Shown: positions 13,601-24,815, counted from the first letter of the stretch. The stretch is DNA of 64,000 nt from Micromussa lordhowensis (GCA_964020085.1 OZ026597.1:2098313-2162312), one strand, 5' to 3'. Translations and numbers: made by a program. The notes: generated from the sequence alone by a model not told the origin.

Positions 13601-16600
13601 TGCATCCAATAGGAAAAGACCATACAAAGTACGGATCTTGATTCCGGGAAGATGGTTTTGTTTTGGGAAACATTTAATAATGGACTTCGAAAAAACTATA
13701 TAACTATGGCAAGGTCTTTCATTTTTCTCATAGAACATTTTCCAAAGCAACATTACGCTCTGAATTAAAACTCCATTTCATGTGCATATAGGTACCGTTA
13801 AATTTGCTTGCAAATGCAAGGAGTCCCCCTGTAGCGCAGTGGCTACATTTCCGAGCTTCGGTTCGGAAAGGCATGGTTCAGACCCCATAGGGGGAACTCC
13901 GAGAATTTTTTTTCCATTTTTGTGTGGCATTCAATTTCCCTGTCTTCCTATAATCTTTTTTTTCGGTCGAACCAAGCGTAGGAGTAAATACACCTTTTAA
14001 AAAGAGGACATAAAACTTGGCTGACCGTAGAATATAGACCTCTAGCCATGTCATTTTTGCTTTAAGCTGCGCTTTATTAGCTTGCATCCAATAGGAAAAG
14101 ACCTGCCAAAGTACGGATCTTGATTCCGGGAAGGTGGTTTTGTTTTGGGAAACATTTAATAATGGACTTCGAAAAAACTATATAACTTAGGCAAGGTCTT
14201 TCATTTTTCTCATAGAACATTTTCCAAAGCAACATTACGCTCTGAATTAAAACTCCATTTCATGTGCATATAGGTACCGTTAAATTTGCTTGCAAATTCA
14301 AGGAGTCCCCCTGTAGCGCAGTGGCTACATTTCCGAGCTTCGGTTCGGAAAGGCATGGTTCAGACCCCATAGGGGGAATTCCGAGAATTTTTTTTTCCAT
14401 TTTTGTGTGGCATTCAATTTCCCTGTCTTCCTATAATCTTTTTTTTTTGGTCGAACCAAGCTAGGAGTAAATACACCTTTTAGAAAGAGGACATAAAACT
14501 TGGCTGACCGTAGAATATGGACCTCTAGCCATGTCATTTTTGCTTTAAGCTGCGCTTTATTAGCTTGCATCCAATAGGAGAAGACCTGCCAAGGTACGGA
14601 TCTTCATTCCGGGAAGGTGGTTTTGTTTTGGGAAACATTTAATAATGGACTTCGAAAAAACTATATAACTTAGGCAAGGTCTTTCATTTTTCTCATAGAA
14701 CATTTTCCAAAGCAACATTACGCTCTGAATTAAAACTCCATTTCATGTGCATATAGGTACCGTTAAATTTGCTTGCAAATTCAAGGAGTCCCCCTGTAGC
14801 GCAGTGGCTACATTTCCGAGCTTCGGTTCGGAAAGGCATGGTTCAGACCGCATAGGGGGAACTCCGAGAATTTTTTTTCCATTGTTGTGTGGCATTCAAT
14901 TTCCCTGTCTTCCTATAATCTTTTTTTTTTTGGTCGAACGAAGCCAGGAGTAAATACACCTTTTAGAAAGGGACCATAAAACTTGGCTGACCGTAGAATA
15001 TAGACCTCTAGCCATGTCATTTTTTGCTTTAAGCTGCGCTTTATTAGCTTGCATCCAATAGGAAAAGACCTGCCAAAGTACGGATCTTGATTCCGGGAAG
15101 GTGGTTTTGTTTTGGGAAACATTTAATAATGGACTTCGAAAAAACTATATAACTTAGGCAAGGTCTTTCATTTTTCTCATAGAACATTTACAAAGCAACA
15201 TTACGCTCTGAATTAAAACTCCATTTCTTGTGCGTATAGGTACCGTTAAATTTGCTCGCAAATTCAAGGAGTCCCCCTGTAGCACAGTGGCTACATTTCC
15301 GAGCTTCGGTTCGGAAAGGCATGGTTCAGACCCCATAGGGGGAACTCCGAGAATTTTTTTTCTATTTTTGTGTGGCATTCAATTTCCCTGTCTTCCTATA
15401 ATTTTTTTTGTTTTTGGTCGAACCAAGCTAGGAGTAAATGCACCTTTTAGAAAGAGGACATAAAACTTGGCTGACCGTAGAATATAGACCTCTAGCCATG
15501 TCATTTTTGCTTTAAGCTGCGCTTTATTAGCTTGCATCCAATAGGAGAAGACCTGCCAAAGTACGCATCCTGATTCCGGGAAGGTGGTTTTGTTTTGGGA
15601 AACATTTAATAATGGACTTCGAAAAAACTATATAACTTAGGCAAGGTCTTTCATTTTTCTCATAGAACATTTTCCAAAGCAACATTACGCTCTGAATTAA
15701 AACTCCATTTCATGTGCATATAGGTACCGTTAAATTTGCTTGCAAATTCAAGGAGTCCCCCTGTAGCGCAGTGGCTACATTTCCGAGCTTCGGTTCGGAA
15801 AGGCATGGTTCAGACCCCATAGGGGGAACTCCGAGAATTTTTTTTCCATTTTTGTGTGGCATTCAATTTCCCTGTCTTCCTATAATCTTTTTTTTTGGTC
15901 GAACGAAGCCAGGAGTAAATACACCTTTTAGAAAGGGACCATAAAACTTGGCTGACCGTAGAATATAGACCTCTAGCCATGTCATTTTTTGCTTTAAGCT
16001 GCGCTTTATTAGCTTGCATCCAATAGGAAAAGACCTGCCAAAGTACGGATCTTGATTCCGGGAAGGTGGTTTTGTTTTGGGAAACATTTAATAATGGACT
16101 TCGAAAAAACTATATAACTTAGGCAAGGTCTTTCATTTTTCTCATAGAACATTTTCCAAAGCAACATTACGCTCTGAATTAAAACTCCATTTCATGTGCA
16201 TATAGGTACCGTTAAATTTGCTTGCAAATTCAAGGAGTCCCCCTGTAGCGCAGTGGCTACATTTCCGAGCTTCGGTTCGGAAAGGCATGGTTCAGACCCC
16301 ATAGGGGGAACTCCGAGAATTTTTTTTCCATTGTTGTGTGGCATTCAATTTCCCTGTCTTCCTATAATCTTTTTTTTTTTGTCGAACGAAGCCAGGAGTA
16401 AATACACCTTTTAGAAAGGGACCATAAAACTTGGCTGACCGTAGAATATAGACCTCTAGCCATGTCATTTTTTGCTTTAGGCTGCGCTTTATTAGCTTGC
16501 ATCCAATAGGAAAAGACCTGCCAAAGTACGGATCTTGATTCCGGGAAGGTGGTTTTGTTTTGGGAAACATTTAATAATGGACTTCGAAAAAACTATATAA

Positions 16601-17643
16601 CTTAGGCAAGGTCTTTCATTTTTCTCATAGAACATTTACAAAGCAACATTACGCTCTGAATTAAAACTCCATTTCTTGTGCGTATAGGTACCGTTAAATT
16701 TGCTCGCAAATTCAAGGAGTCCCCCTGTAGCACAGTGGCTACATTTCCGAGCTTCGGTTCGGAAAGGCATGGTTCAGACCCCATAGGGGGAACTCCGAGA
16801 ATTTTTTTTCCATTTTTGTGTGGCATTCAATTTCCCTGTCTTCCTATAATTTTTTTTGTTTTTGGTCGAACCAAGCTAGGAGTAAATACACCTTTTAGAA
16901 AGAGGACATAAAACTTGGCTGACCGTAGAATATGGACCTCTAGCCATGTCATTTTTGCTTTAAGCTGCGCTTTATTAGCTTGCATCCAATAGGAGAAGAC
17001 CTGCCAAAGTACGCATCCTGATTCCGGGAAGGTGGTTTTGTTTTGGGAAACATTTAATAATGGACTTCGAAAAAACTATATAACTTAGGCAAGGTCTTTC
17101 ATTTTTCTCATAGAACATTTTCCAAAGCAACATTACGCTCTGAATTAAAACTCCATTTCATGTGCATATAGGTACCGTTAAATTTGCTTGCAAATTCAAG
17201 GAGTCCCCCTGTAGCGCAGTGGCTACATTTCCGAGCTTCGGTTCGGAAAGGCATGGTTCAGACCCCATAGGGGGAACTCCGAGGATTTTTTTTCCATTTT
17301 TGTGTGGCATTCAATTTCCCTGTCTTCCTATAATCTTTTTTTTTTGGTCGAACGAAGCCAGGAGTAAATACACCTTTTAGAAAGGGACCATAAAACTTGG
17401 CTGACCGTAGAATATAGACCTCTAGCCATGTCATTTTTTGCTTTAAGCTGCGCTTTATTAGCTTGCATCCAATAGGAAAAGACCATCCAAAGTACGGATC
17501 TTGATTCCGGGAAGGTGGTTTTATTTTGGGAAACATTTAATAATGGACTTCGAAAAAACTATATAACTTAGGCAAGGTCTTTCATTTTTCTCATAGAACA
17601 TTTACAAAGCAACATTACGCTCTGAATTAAAACTCCATTTCTT

Positions 17644-19560
17644 GTGCGTATAGGTACCGTTAAATTTGCTCGCAAATTCAAGGAGTCCCCCTGTAGCGCA
17701 GTGGCTACATTTCCGAGCTTCGGTTCGGAAAGGCATGGTTCAGACCCCATAGGGGGAACTCCGAGAATTTTTTTTCTATTTTTGTGTGGCATTCAATTTC
17801 CCTGTCTTCCTATAATCTTTTTTTTTTGGTCGAACGAAGCCAGGAGTAAATACACCTTTTAGAAAGGGACCATAAAACTTGGCTGACCGTAGAATATAGA
17901 CCTCTAGCCATGTCATTTTTTTGCTTTAAGCTCCGCTTTATTAGCTTGCATCCAATAGGAGAAGACCTGCCAAAGTACGGATCTTGATTCCGGGAAGGTG
18001 GTTTTGTTTTGGGAAACATTTAATAATGGACTTCGAAAAAACTATATAACTTAGGCAAGGTCTTTCATTTTTCTCGTAGAACATTTACAAAGCAACATTA
18101 CGCTCTGAATTAAAACTCCATTTCATATGCATATAGGTACCGTTAAATTTGCTCGCAATTTCAAGGAGTCCCCCTGTAGCGCAGTGGCTACATTTCCGAG
18201 CTTCGGTTCTGAAAGGCATGGTTCAGACCCCATAGGGGGAACTCCGAGAATTTTTTTTCTATTTTTGTGTGGCATTCAATTTCCCTGTCTTCCTATAATC
18301 TTTTTTTTTTGGTCGAACGAAGCCAGGAGTAAATACACCTTTTAGAAAGGGACCATAAAACTTGGCTGACCGTAGAATATAGACCTCTAGCCATGTCATT
18401 TTTTTGCTTTAAGCTGCGCTTTATTAGCTTGCATCCAATAGGAGAAGACCTGCCAAAGTACGGATCTTGATTCCGGGAAGGTGGTTTTGTTTTGGGAAAC
18501 ATTTAATAATGGACTTCGAAAAAACTATATAACTTAGGCAAGGTCTTTCATTTTTCTCATAGAACATTTACAAAGCAACATTACGCTCTGAATTAAAACT
18601 CCATTTCTTGTGCGTATAGGTACCGTTAAATTTGCTCGCAAATTCAAGGAGTCCCCCTGTAGCGCAGTGGCTACATTTCCGAGCTTCGGTTCGGAAAGGC
18701 ATGGTTCAGACCCCATAGGGGGAACTCCGAGAATTTTTTTTCTATTTTTGTGTGGCATTCAATTTCCCTGTCTTCCTATAATCTTTTTTTTTTGGTCGAA
18801 CGAAGCCAGGAGTAAATACACCTTTTAGAAAGGGACCATAAAACTTGGCTGACCGTAGAATATAGACCTCTAGCCATGTCATTTTTTTGCTTTAAGCTGC
18901 GCTTTATTAGCTTGCATCCAATAGGAGAAGACCTGCCAAAGTACGGATCTTGATTCCGGGAAGGTGGTTTTGTTTTGGGAAACATTTAATAATGGACTTC
19001 GAAAAAACTATATAACTTAGGCAAGGTCTTTCATTTTTCTCGTAGAACATTTACAAAGCAACATTACGCTCTGAATTAAAACTCCATTTCATATGCATAT
19101 AGGTACCGTTAAATTTGCTCGCAATTTCAAGGAGTCCCCCTGTAGCGCAGTGGCTACATTTCCGAGCTTCGGTTCTGAAAGGCATGGTTCAGACCCCATA
19201 GGGGGAACTCCGAGAATTTTTTTTTCATTTTTGTGTGGCATTCAATTTCCCTGTCTTCCTATAATCTTTTTTTTTTTTGGTCGAACCAAGCTAGGAGTAA
19301 AAACACCTTTTAGAAACAGGACATTAAACCTGGCTGACCGTAAAATATACAAATCTAGCCATGTCATGTTTGCTTGCATCCAATGGCAGAAGACCTGCCA
19401 AAGTACGGATCTTGATTCCGGGAAGGTCGTTTTGTTTGGAAACATTTAATAATGGACTTCGAAAAAGCTATATAACTTATACATTGTCTTTCATTTTTCT
19501 CATAGAACATTTTCCAAAGCAACATTACACTCTGAATTGAAAGTTTATTTCATGTGTGTA
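17644..19560. repeat. Two-unit higher-order repeat at right end of the satellite
   Basis: Units alternate in type here. Units at 17644 and 18610 share 'cttgtgcgtatagg', and those at 18127 and 19093 share 'catatgcatatagg' and 'gcaatttcaagg'. Each pair is ~966 bp and the two pairs are nearly identical, so a dimer was duplicated recently. Other linked variants recur elsewhere in the array (see findings). Confidence 0.75.
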
Positions 19561-19859
19561 TAGGTACCGTTAAATTTGCTCGCCAAGTCAAGGAGTCCCC
19601 CTGTAGACCGGTGGTTACATTTCCCTGCTTTGGTTTGGAAGGGCATGGCGTTAAGCCACCAAAGGGGGACTCCGCGTATTCTTTGACATATTTGTGTTGC
19701 ATTGAATGTTTTTTTATGAACACTGTTATTCAGCAATCGGCAAGCACTTAAAGAACAACCGCGGTCTGGAAGCTATTGGCCACCCTACCAACAACTTTTC
19801 GGTTTTAAAGAAAGGCAGCAGAAAACTGGACTGTCTGATTTTTGAAATGTTATTCATAA

Positions 19860-20075
19860 AGAAGAAATGTCCATGCTTGAACACACAATCAGACTCCATA
19901 CGCGCAAAACTACTTAAATTTGTCACTTTTTACGTGCATATTGTACGTTTCATCGCCTTGCACGGATATATTAAGTTGTAAAATTTTATTCTATTTTCAC
20001 TTGATGATGTCAAATGATGTCACGGAGTCATCGAAACGTTGTGTAAAATCTCTTTCGCTTATTTTTATCATTATA
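19860..20075 (+). mobile_element. Penelope-like element end relic (tentative)
   Basis: The segment 'cttgatgatgtcaaatgatgtcacggagtcatcgaaacg' (20001-20039, cited here only as a landmark: cttgatgatg ... atcgaaacg) has the layout seen at ends of Penelope-like retroelements: a TGATGA-type box, a short self-complementary part (ATGA ... TCAT) and CGAAACG. Related layouts occur at 28.67 and 34.0 kb in this window. No reverse transcriptase is seen next to it, so at most this is a terminal fragment. Assignment rests on motif resemblance only. Confidence 0.3.
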
Positions 20076-20112
20076 TGTTTGACCGTAAAATATATACCCT
20101 GTTTTTTTGAAT

Positions 20113-20290
20113 TTTTTTCTGGCGTTCCGGGTTTTAGTGATCCGACGTTTAGGATTTTTTATGCGTTCTGGGTTTTAGAGTTTTGTTTTCTGGGTTTTAG
20201 TTTTCGGGCGTTCCGGGTTTCAGTATTTCGGCGTTCCGGCGTTCCAGGGTTCCTGCGTTCCAGCGTTCCAACGTTCCAGCGTTCTAGTTT
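20113..20290. repeat. Degenerate minisatellite, GCGTTCC/GGGTTTTAG words
   Basis: Words such as 'gcgttccgggttt', 'ctgggttttag' and 'gcgttccagc' recur with irregular spacing, ending in a run of 8-10-bp 'cgttccag' copies. The GGGTTTTAG words resemble telomere-type repeats but are interrupted and irregular, so I do not call a telomere relic. Confidence 0.6.
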
Positions 20291-21540
20291 ACAGTGCTGG
20301 CCGCTCAGTGGGCCTGTCGGCTCCCTTTACACCAACTTGCAGAGGACAGTCTTTTGAAACTATCTTCCAAGCGGCATGATAAATTAAGGGCCTATAAAAG
20401 ACTTTTAAGGTAAGGAACTATTGATTTAAAAGCAAACATAACAAGCTAATTGTGGCTACGTCTAAAAAATGCATTGTTTGTGCTGATTGTTCATTTCAGT
20501 ATGGACGCCATTTGCAATTTTACCGAAGTTTGGTTTGTTGGTATATCAAAACAGTAGAAGATATCAGAAAAATGAAACGATAAATTTGAACACGCACCTT
20601 ATAAGCCCTCGTGATAGTATTGCTGGAAATTTTGAGACACAACCACATGCATTTTTGCCACGTTTTTTTAGGTCGGGTTTGGCGTGAAAGACCTTCTCTG
20701 CTAATTAGGCCGTGGTTTCATTAGGAAAGAAAGGAAGGCCAACTGTATATATTTATAGCTAGAGAAGTCCTGCTGTTGGACTTTACTTGGTGCAAGGACT
20801 ACCTGAAAACAGCACAATTTCGAGCTCGCACGCACTAATATTATTTAAATTAATTACACAAACTAACCTCATTTCACTTTAATACTTATACATGTAGGTA
20901 GTACACCTATGGCTACCTTTGAAAAAAAATATTTTTCTGTAATTTTTAGAGACATTCATTCTTAAAATGTGCCGCTTGTTTCCTTTTTTAATTAATGCAC
21001 TATTAATGCCACCAGTAATTTTGGTTCAGCTTGTTGTATCTGATGTTGTTTTCATTGTTTCTCATAATAAGTCAAATAAAGCTTTAATGACAAACGTTAA
21101 AGCGCAGTTAATGGAGCGTGACGCTGTTTACGCACAGTCGCTAGATTACTATTGTTAATTGTAACGCAATAGAACTGTTACAGGATAGATCATTGTATAG
21201 GTCCCTCTTGTCTGGCTCGGAAAATATATTTACAATAGCCTTTCATGCATGCATGTCGCAGCAATGTCCGGTTGAATTATATCATGCCTTCCGTATGGCT
21301 AGTCCTTTAAATAACCTTATTATCGTCTCGTTCAAGGCTGCATGGACCCTGTACTTTCCATGGTATACGATTTATTATTGGTTTGAACCTAGACATTTGT
21401 CTACCTATAAAAGAGCTTAAGCTTGGACTTTAGCATCATTCGCTCGTTTTATCACTGCTGTAACTTTTAGTTAGCCCTCGAAATTGTAACTCCCACCCTT
21501 CCCTCCCTTTGGAGGTTTGTGTTATTGTTTATTGATAGTA
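20290..21540. other. Unassigned AT-rich sequence
   Basis: I see no exon with matching acceptor and donor and no clear repeat. Open frames at 20487, 20967 and 21193 are short and of non-coding character. A TATA-like 'cctataaaagagctt' near 21406 lies just upstream of the DIRS-terminus relic and could be part of it. Confidence 0.4.
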
Positions 21541-21554
21541 ATTATAAACTGGGG

Positions 21555-21945
21555 TTCACCACTCGAGTCGCGCTATCGGTTAAGTCTTGCAGCGACTTCC
21601 CCAAGCTTCGTTTTCGCTAATTTAGCGCTTTTTAACGCTCTTGATGCCTCTTCTTGTCCGATCCAGCATGAGCTGGCGGAGTCGGCTCGTAGTGCTGGGA
21701 AGATAAGTAAGGCTTTAAAACTGTCTACACTCTAGCACGATGCTGACCGGAGGTCAGCTCGTAGTGCCGTTTTAGAGGTAGGCTTTTAGGACGCGTAGCT
21801 TTTGGCCTCGCCGACTTGTCCGATCCAGTGCAGAATTAACCACTGGGGAGATAAGTTTGGCATTTGGTCACGAAATGGAAGTTCGCCTGTCACGCCGATT
21901 GCGGAGCGGTGTTCCCCCCTTTACGCCATATAAAGCGTATTTATT
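21555..21945 (+). mobile_element. Relic of a DIRS-like element terminus
   Basis: This stretch matches, in opposite orientation, the sequence just beyond the recombinase ORF of the DIRS-like element at 43.6-43.8 kb. Shared landmarks are 'cggttaagtct', 'gcagcgacttcccc', 'cttgtccgatccag', 'gctcgtagtg' and 'agataagt'. The 'ttgtccgatccag ... gataagt' block occurs twice (from ~21655 and ~21817), and a 'gtgttccccc..' to 'gccat' block also matches. No coding part of the element is adjacent, so this is a solo terminus or the remnant of a deleted copy. Confidence 0.65.
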
Positions 21946-22029
21946 GCTTGTGATGGTTGGGGTATATATAGCATTACTCGCTGGGAACTGCAACATTAAC
22001 TACATTTTTACAAACTACATTTTTGAATA

Positions 22030-22400
22030 ATTATAAAGCACTGACCAAATGCAAGATACAGGTAGTCACAAGTAGCTGCAAGTTGAGCTTGCATAGTGAC
22101 TTGCATTGGGTGGTCAAATTGCAAGATGTTATTTTACTCGCAAGTGCACTAAAGTCGAAATAAAAATTTCAAGGCAGACATGTCTTGTATTTTATTGGCT
22201 AATAACAGGTTAATGGATATCACTCAACTTGCACTGACTTTGGTTAGGTGGCCAAACTGTGAAAACTTGGGTCGACTTGCATGCAAATTTGATCTCGAAC
22301 AAAGTGAGCACAAGTCATTGCAAGTGCATGCAAGGCCTGGCCAAACAAAGTCGCAAGTAGACCTAAGTTTTCAAATTGCCTGTACTTGCAGGTCCATTAG
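22030..22400. repeat. Cluster of CAAGT/ACTTG inverted repeats
   Basis: The words 'gcaagt', 'acttgc' and 'tgcaag' recur in both orientations. Two imperfect hairpins can be drawn: ~22033-22120 (gaccaaatgcaag ... cttgcattgggtggtc) and ~22258-22375 (gaaaacttgggtcgacttg ... caagtagacctaagttttc). It is probably a non-autonomous palindromic element; its ends are not defined. Confidence 0.5.
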
Positions 22401-23190
22401 GCCAGGGCTTTACTTTCGGAATGTCGCTACTTTCAGCATTTGTAACTATGGTTCCCCATTTTGTCATGTTATTTCAGTACAATGGAACCCTACCTTACGG
22501 TCACCTCATTAAAATGGTCACCTTGTTATTGTGCCACATTTTTTTTCCTGGTGAAATGCCCATACATTTTTTCATAGGAAAACCCTGTTAATGCAGCCAG
22601 CCCTTTAATACGGCCAAACTGCCACATTCTGAAATCTCAACCTGTATAATCCTTTGCAATCTTACCCTGTTTACAGTGTATATGGCTACTCGGCCAGTTA
22701 TATACATGTAGTAAATGGTTTAAACCTAGAAGTATCAGTAGTTCATATAGTGTGATCATCCAGGTGAGGGTTATGTTCGTCTTTCCAATCTTAAATATTG
22801 TGTGAACTGATTGAAGTTTCAAATTTTTTAAAGCTCTATCTGCATTCCGGATGCTTACAAAAGAGCAGTGGTTCAGAAAGGCAATTGTGATCTATCTGTT
22901 ACTTCTGTTAAGACATCACTTAGTTTAGACCAGTCATAAAATTTGACCCTACCCTGTTAATACGGCCAAATTTCCATCATTTGGCCCACTGGTGACCGTA
23001 TCATCAGGGCTCTACTGTAGGTTTACTGGTATCCATTAATAATCCTTTGTGAAGTAAGTTACTGTTTGAATGAAGTGTTCTGTTCAAAATCATAACTCAA
23101 GGACTTTGGAAAGGCTTCTTAATCTGGGGACCATTTCACTACACCATAAACATTTGTACAGTATCTAAATTTTTCTATTTCTTGTTTTGA
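22400..23190. other. Unassigned, probably intronic
   Basis: Nothing coding is supported. It contains short phrases about 'ccctgttaatacggccaaa' repeated near 22580 and 22955, typical of a degraded dispersed repeat. The sequence runs into a splice acceptor at 23194. Confidence 0.35.
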
Positions 23191-23194
23191 ACAG

Positions 23195-23268
23195 CTGAAG
23201 ACAAAATGCCTCAGGACAAGACAGGAGGAGGATATTATCCAGAAGGTTACTTTGCAATCCAGGACCAG
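23195..23268 (+). CDS. Small coding exon of an unrecognised gene
   Basis: A pyrimidine-rich acceptor (ttctatttcttgttttgaacag, ending at 23194) precedes 74 bases, followed by donor GTAAAC at 23269. In the frame that is open throughout, the exon reads ...EDKMPQDKTGGGYYPEGYF followed by AIQDQ, ending in phase 0. It contains an ATG at 23206, so it could be the first coding exon (21 codons) or an internal one. The composition (Gln, Gly and Tyr with acidic residues) looks protein-like and low in repeats. I cannot name the family, and no partner exon was found on either side. The splice signals and codon continuity are the only support. Confidence 0.5.
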
Positions 23269-23910
23269 GTAAACACTTGTGTTCTTATGCAATGATCAAA
23301 TCAAAACTTAACCTGGTTCCTTCAGGGGAATTCCCCAAGTGCATCTCTACGGGTTACCAAAATCATCAAATTTTAGGGCACCACTTTTTTTTTTCCTTTT
23401 TAATTAATGCATTATTATTATAGGTTGCCACAGGTCAGGACCCAAAATAGGAAATTTTCGTTTTTCAAAATCGGGAAAAATACATGTAAGGGAACCATTT
23501 TGTACTGTACCTTGAAAAAACATAGGCACGCAGCGCGTGCAAGAGTTATTTTTCGTGCGTTAAAAGTCCCTGGAGTTACTTGCAGCAATCAGTGGACTCA
23601 TAACAGTTATGATAAGGCCAATCCAACAAGTTTGTTTGGTTACAATGTACAGCGAAAAAAATAGAATTTGTTTCACCTTAGGAACTGTGATATCAAGCTT
23701 ACATGTAGATTACATTTATCAAGGTTTGGTTTCAACAGTCGATCAGTAGCTTTGTTTAGTAGAACTACATGTACACGGAACTGTTCCCAGCAAGACATAC
23801 AGCTCTGTATTTATAGTAGCTAACGGTAAACGGCAGATTGGTGCTGATTCTGGATAACTTTTCTGACTCACTTTATAACAAGAACCAATTTAATTTATTT
23901 CAAAACCCAT

Positions 23911-24815
23911 TTAAGGTTACTATGCACGTTCAGACCGACCATTTTTTCGAAATTTTGATTTTTAGGTTAATGTATAGGTCTATGCATGAACTTTCATCCA
24001 AAAAAAAAATTCTCAAAAATATTAAATGATGGCGGAGAAACTACGGTTTTTCGTTTTTACCGGAAGTAAAACTTTCGTGTCTGATTGACAGGCTGTAGGA
24101 AACCTGTTGACGTATATGCAGTCAACCGTGACACTAAACACTAAGCGTTGATTGATTTCACCAGGAAGCCAACGGCAGTAAACTTTCCAAGCGCTGATTG
24201 GCTCAGTTATCTGAGAACCCAGTTGACTGTGTTTGTGGGTGGAGTTCGTTTGCGAAGCAGGAAAATTTTTCAGCGCTGTTTTCTCGAAACAATTTTTTTA
24301 CCAAAAGGGGACACTTTAAAGAGCTACAAGTCAAAGGGAATTTGTTCGATTGCTCTCAAATTTTGACAGTAGCTAGTTTTACATATAAACAACAAAAACA
24401 TGTCTCCAAATTTTTTATTTCAAAATACTTTTTTTTCGAGAGCGATTTTTGTACGATCAATCCACAATTTCTTTATCCTATTTCAAAAATGGTCTGTAAC
24501 TTTTCACTGAAATTGAATATGGCAAATCGGAGACACCTTTTTTTAGCGCTTTGGTCCCGGAAGCGGAGGAACACATTAAATAAGCGAAAAACAAAATTCG
24601 CTTTGACAGGGAGCGCTCAAAAGGTGATTTGGGCGCTCGCATTTAGGAGTCGTGAAAAATTCGAGAATTCATTTTTTTTCAAAATTTTTGGTATAGTCTG
24701 ATAGCCAGTCCTATAAGCTTTAATTTGATATAGGGGTTTAGATATCTACAGTTTAAACTGGACGCGCTACATCGCTTGCACGCGAGACATCCCTGAAGGT
24801 GCATAGTAACCTTAA
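23911..24815. mobile_element. TTAA-flanked element with ~22-bp terminal inverted repeats
   Basis: The left end TTAAGGTTACTATGCAC at 23911 and the right end GTGCATAGTAACCTTAA finishing at 24815 are exact inverted copies, and the match continues inward imperfectly to TTCAG/CTGAA. Both ends abut TTAA, the target used by piggyBac-type transposons. However, the AT extension on both sides (ATTTAA/TTAAAT) means TTAA might belong to the inverted repeat instead. The interior (905 bp) has only short open frames (24148-24366, 24198-24701) with no transposase motif, so it would be non-autonomous. Confidence 0.65.

Larger units (their letters stand above)
1430..19730. repeat. Large satellite: ~38 tandem units of ~483 bp
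   Basis: A unit marked by 'atataggtaccgttaaattt' recurs 36 times from about 2183 to 19093 at spacings of 481-489 (mostly 482-484). More diverged units lie at ~1826 on the left and ~19554 on the right. Most length variation is in one poly-T tract after 'ctataatc'. The central units are nearly identical. The left edge units (1430-2150) carry many substitutions and a ~150-base internal deletion near 2060. The right edge unit lacks ~22 bases. This is the profile expected from unequal exchange homogenising the middle of an array. Short open frames recurring on both strands in each unit are by-products of the repeat: they have fixed length, no splice context, and the period varies so frames are not kept between units. 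Confidence 0.97.

Noticed and set aside
2131..19450. Dozens of 60-118-codon open frames on both strands of the satellite (MHIGTVKFA... and MFPKTKPPS... types)
   Set aside because: They recur because the DNA repeats. The ~483-bp period varies by one or two bases so frames do not continue, there are no splice or start signals, and both strands are equally open.
1430..19730. CRISPR-like array
   Set aside because: Units are contiguous 483-bp repeats without short repeats separated by unique spacers, and the genome is eukaryotic.
20113..20290. Interstitial telomere
   Set aside because: GGGTTTTAG words are few, irregular and mixed with GCGTTCC words; no TTAGGG array is present.
24198..24701. 167-codon ORF as a transposase of the TTAA-flanked element
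   Set aside because: Composition is Phe/Lys/Asn-rich as in AT-rich noncoding DNA, with no DDE-type motif spacing.
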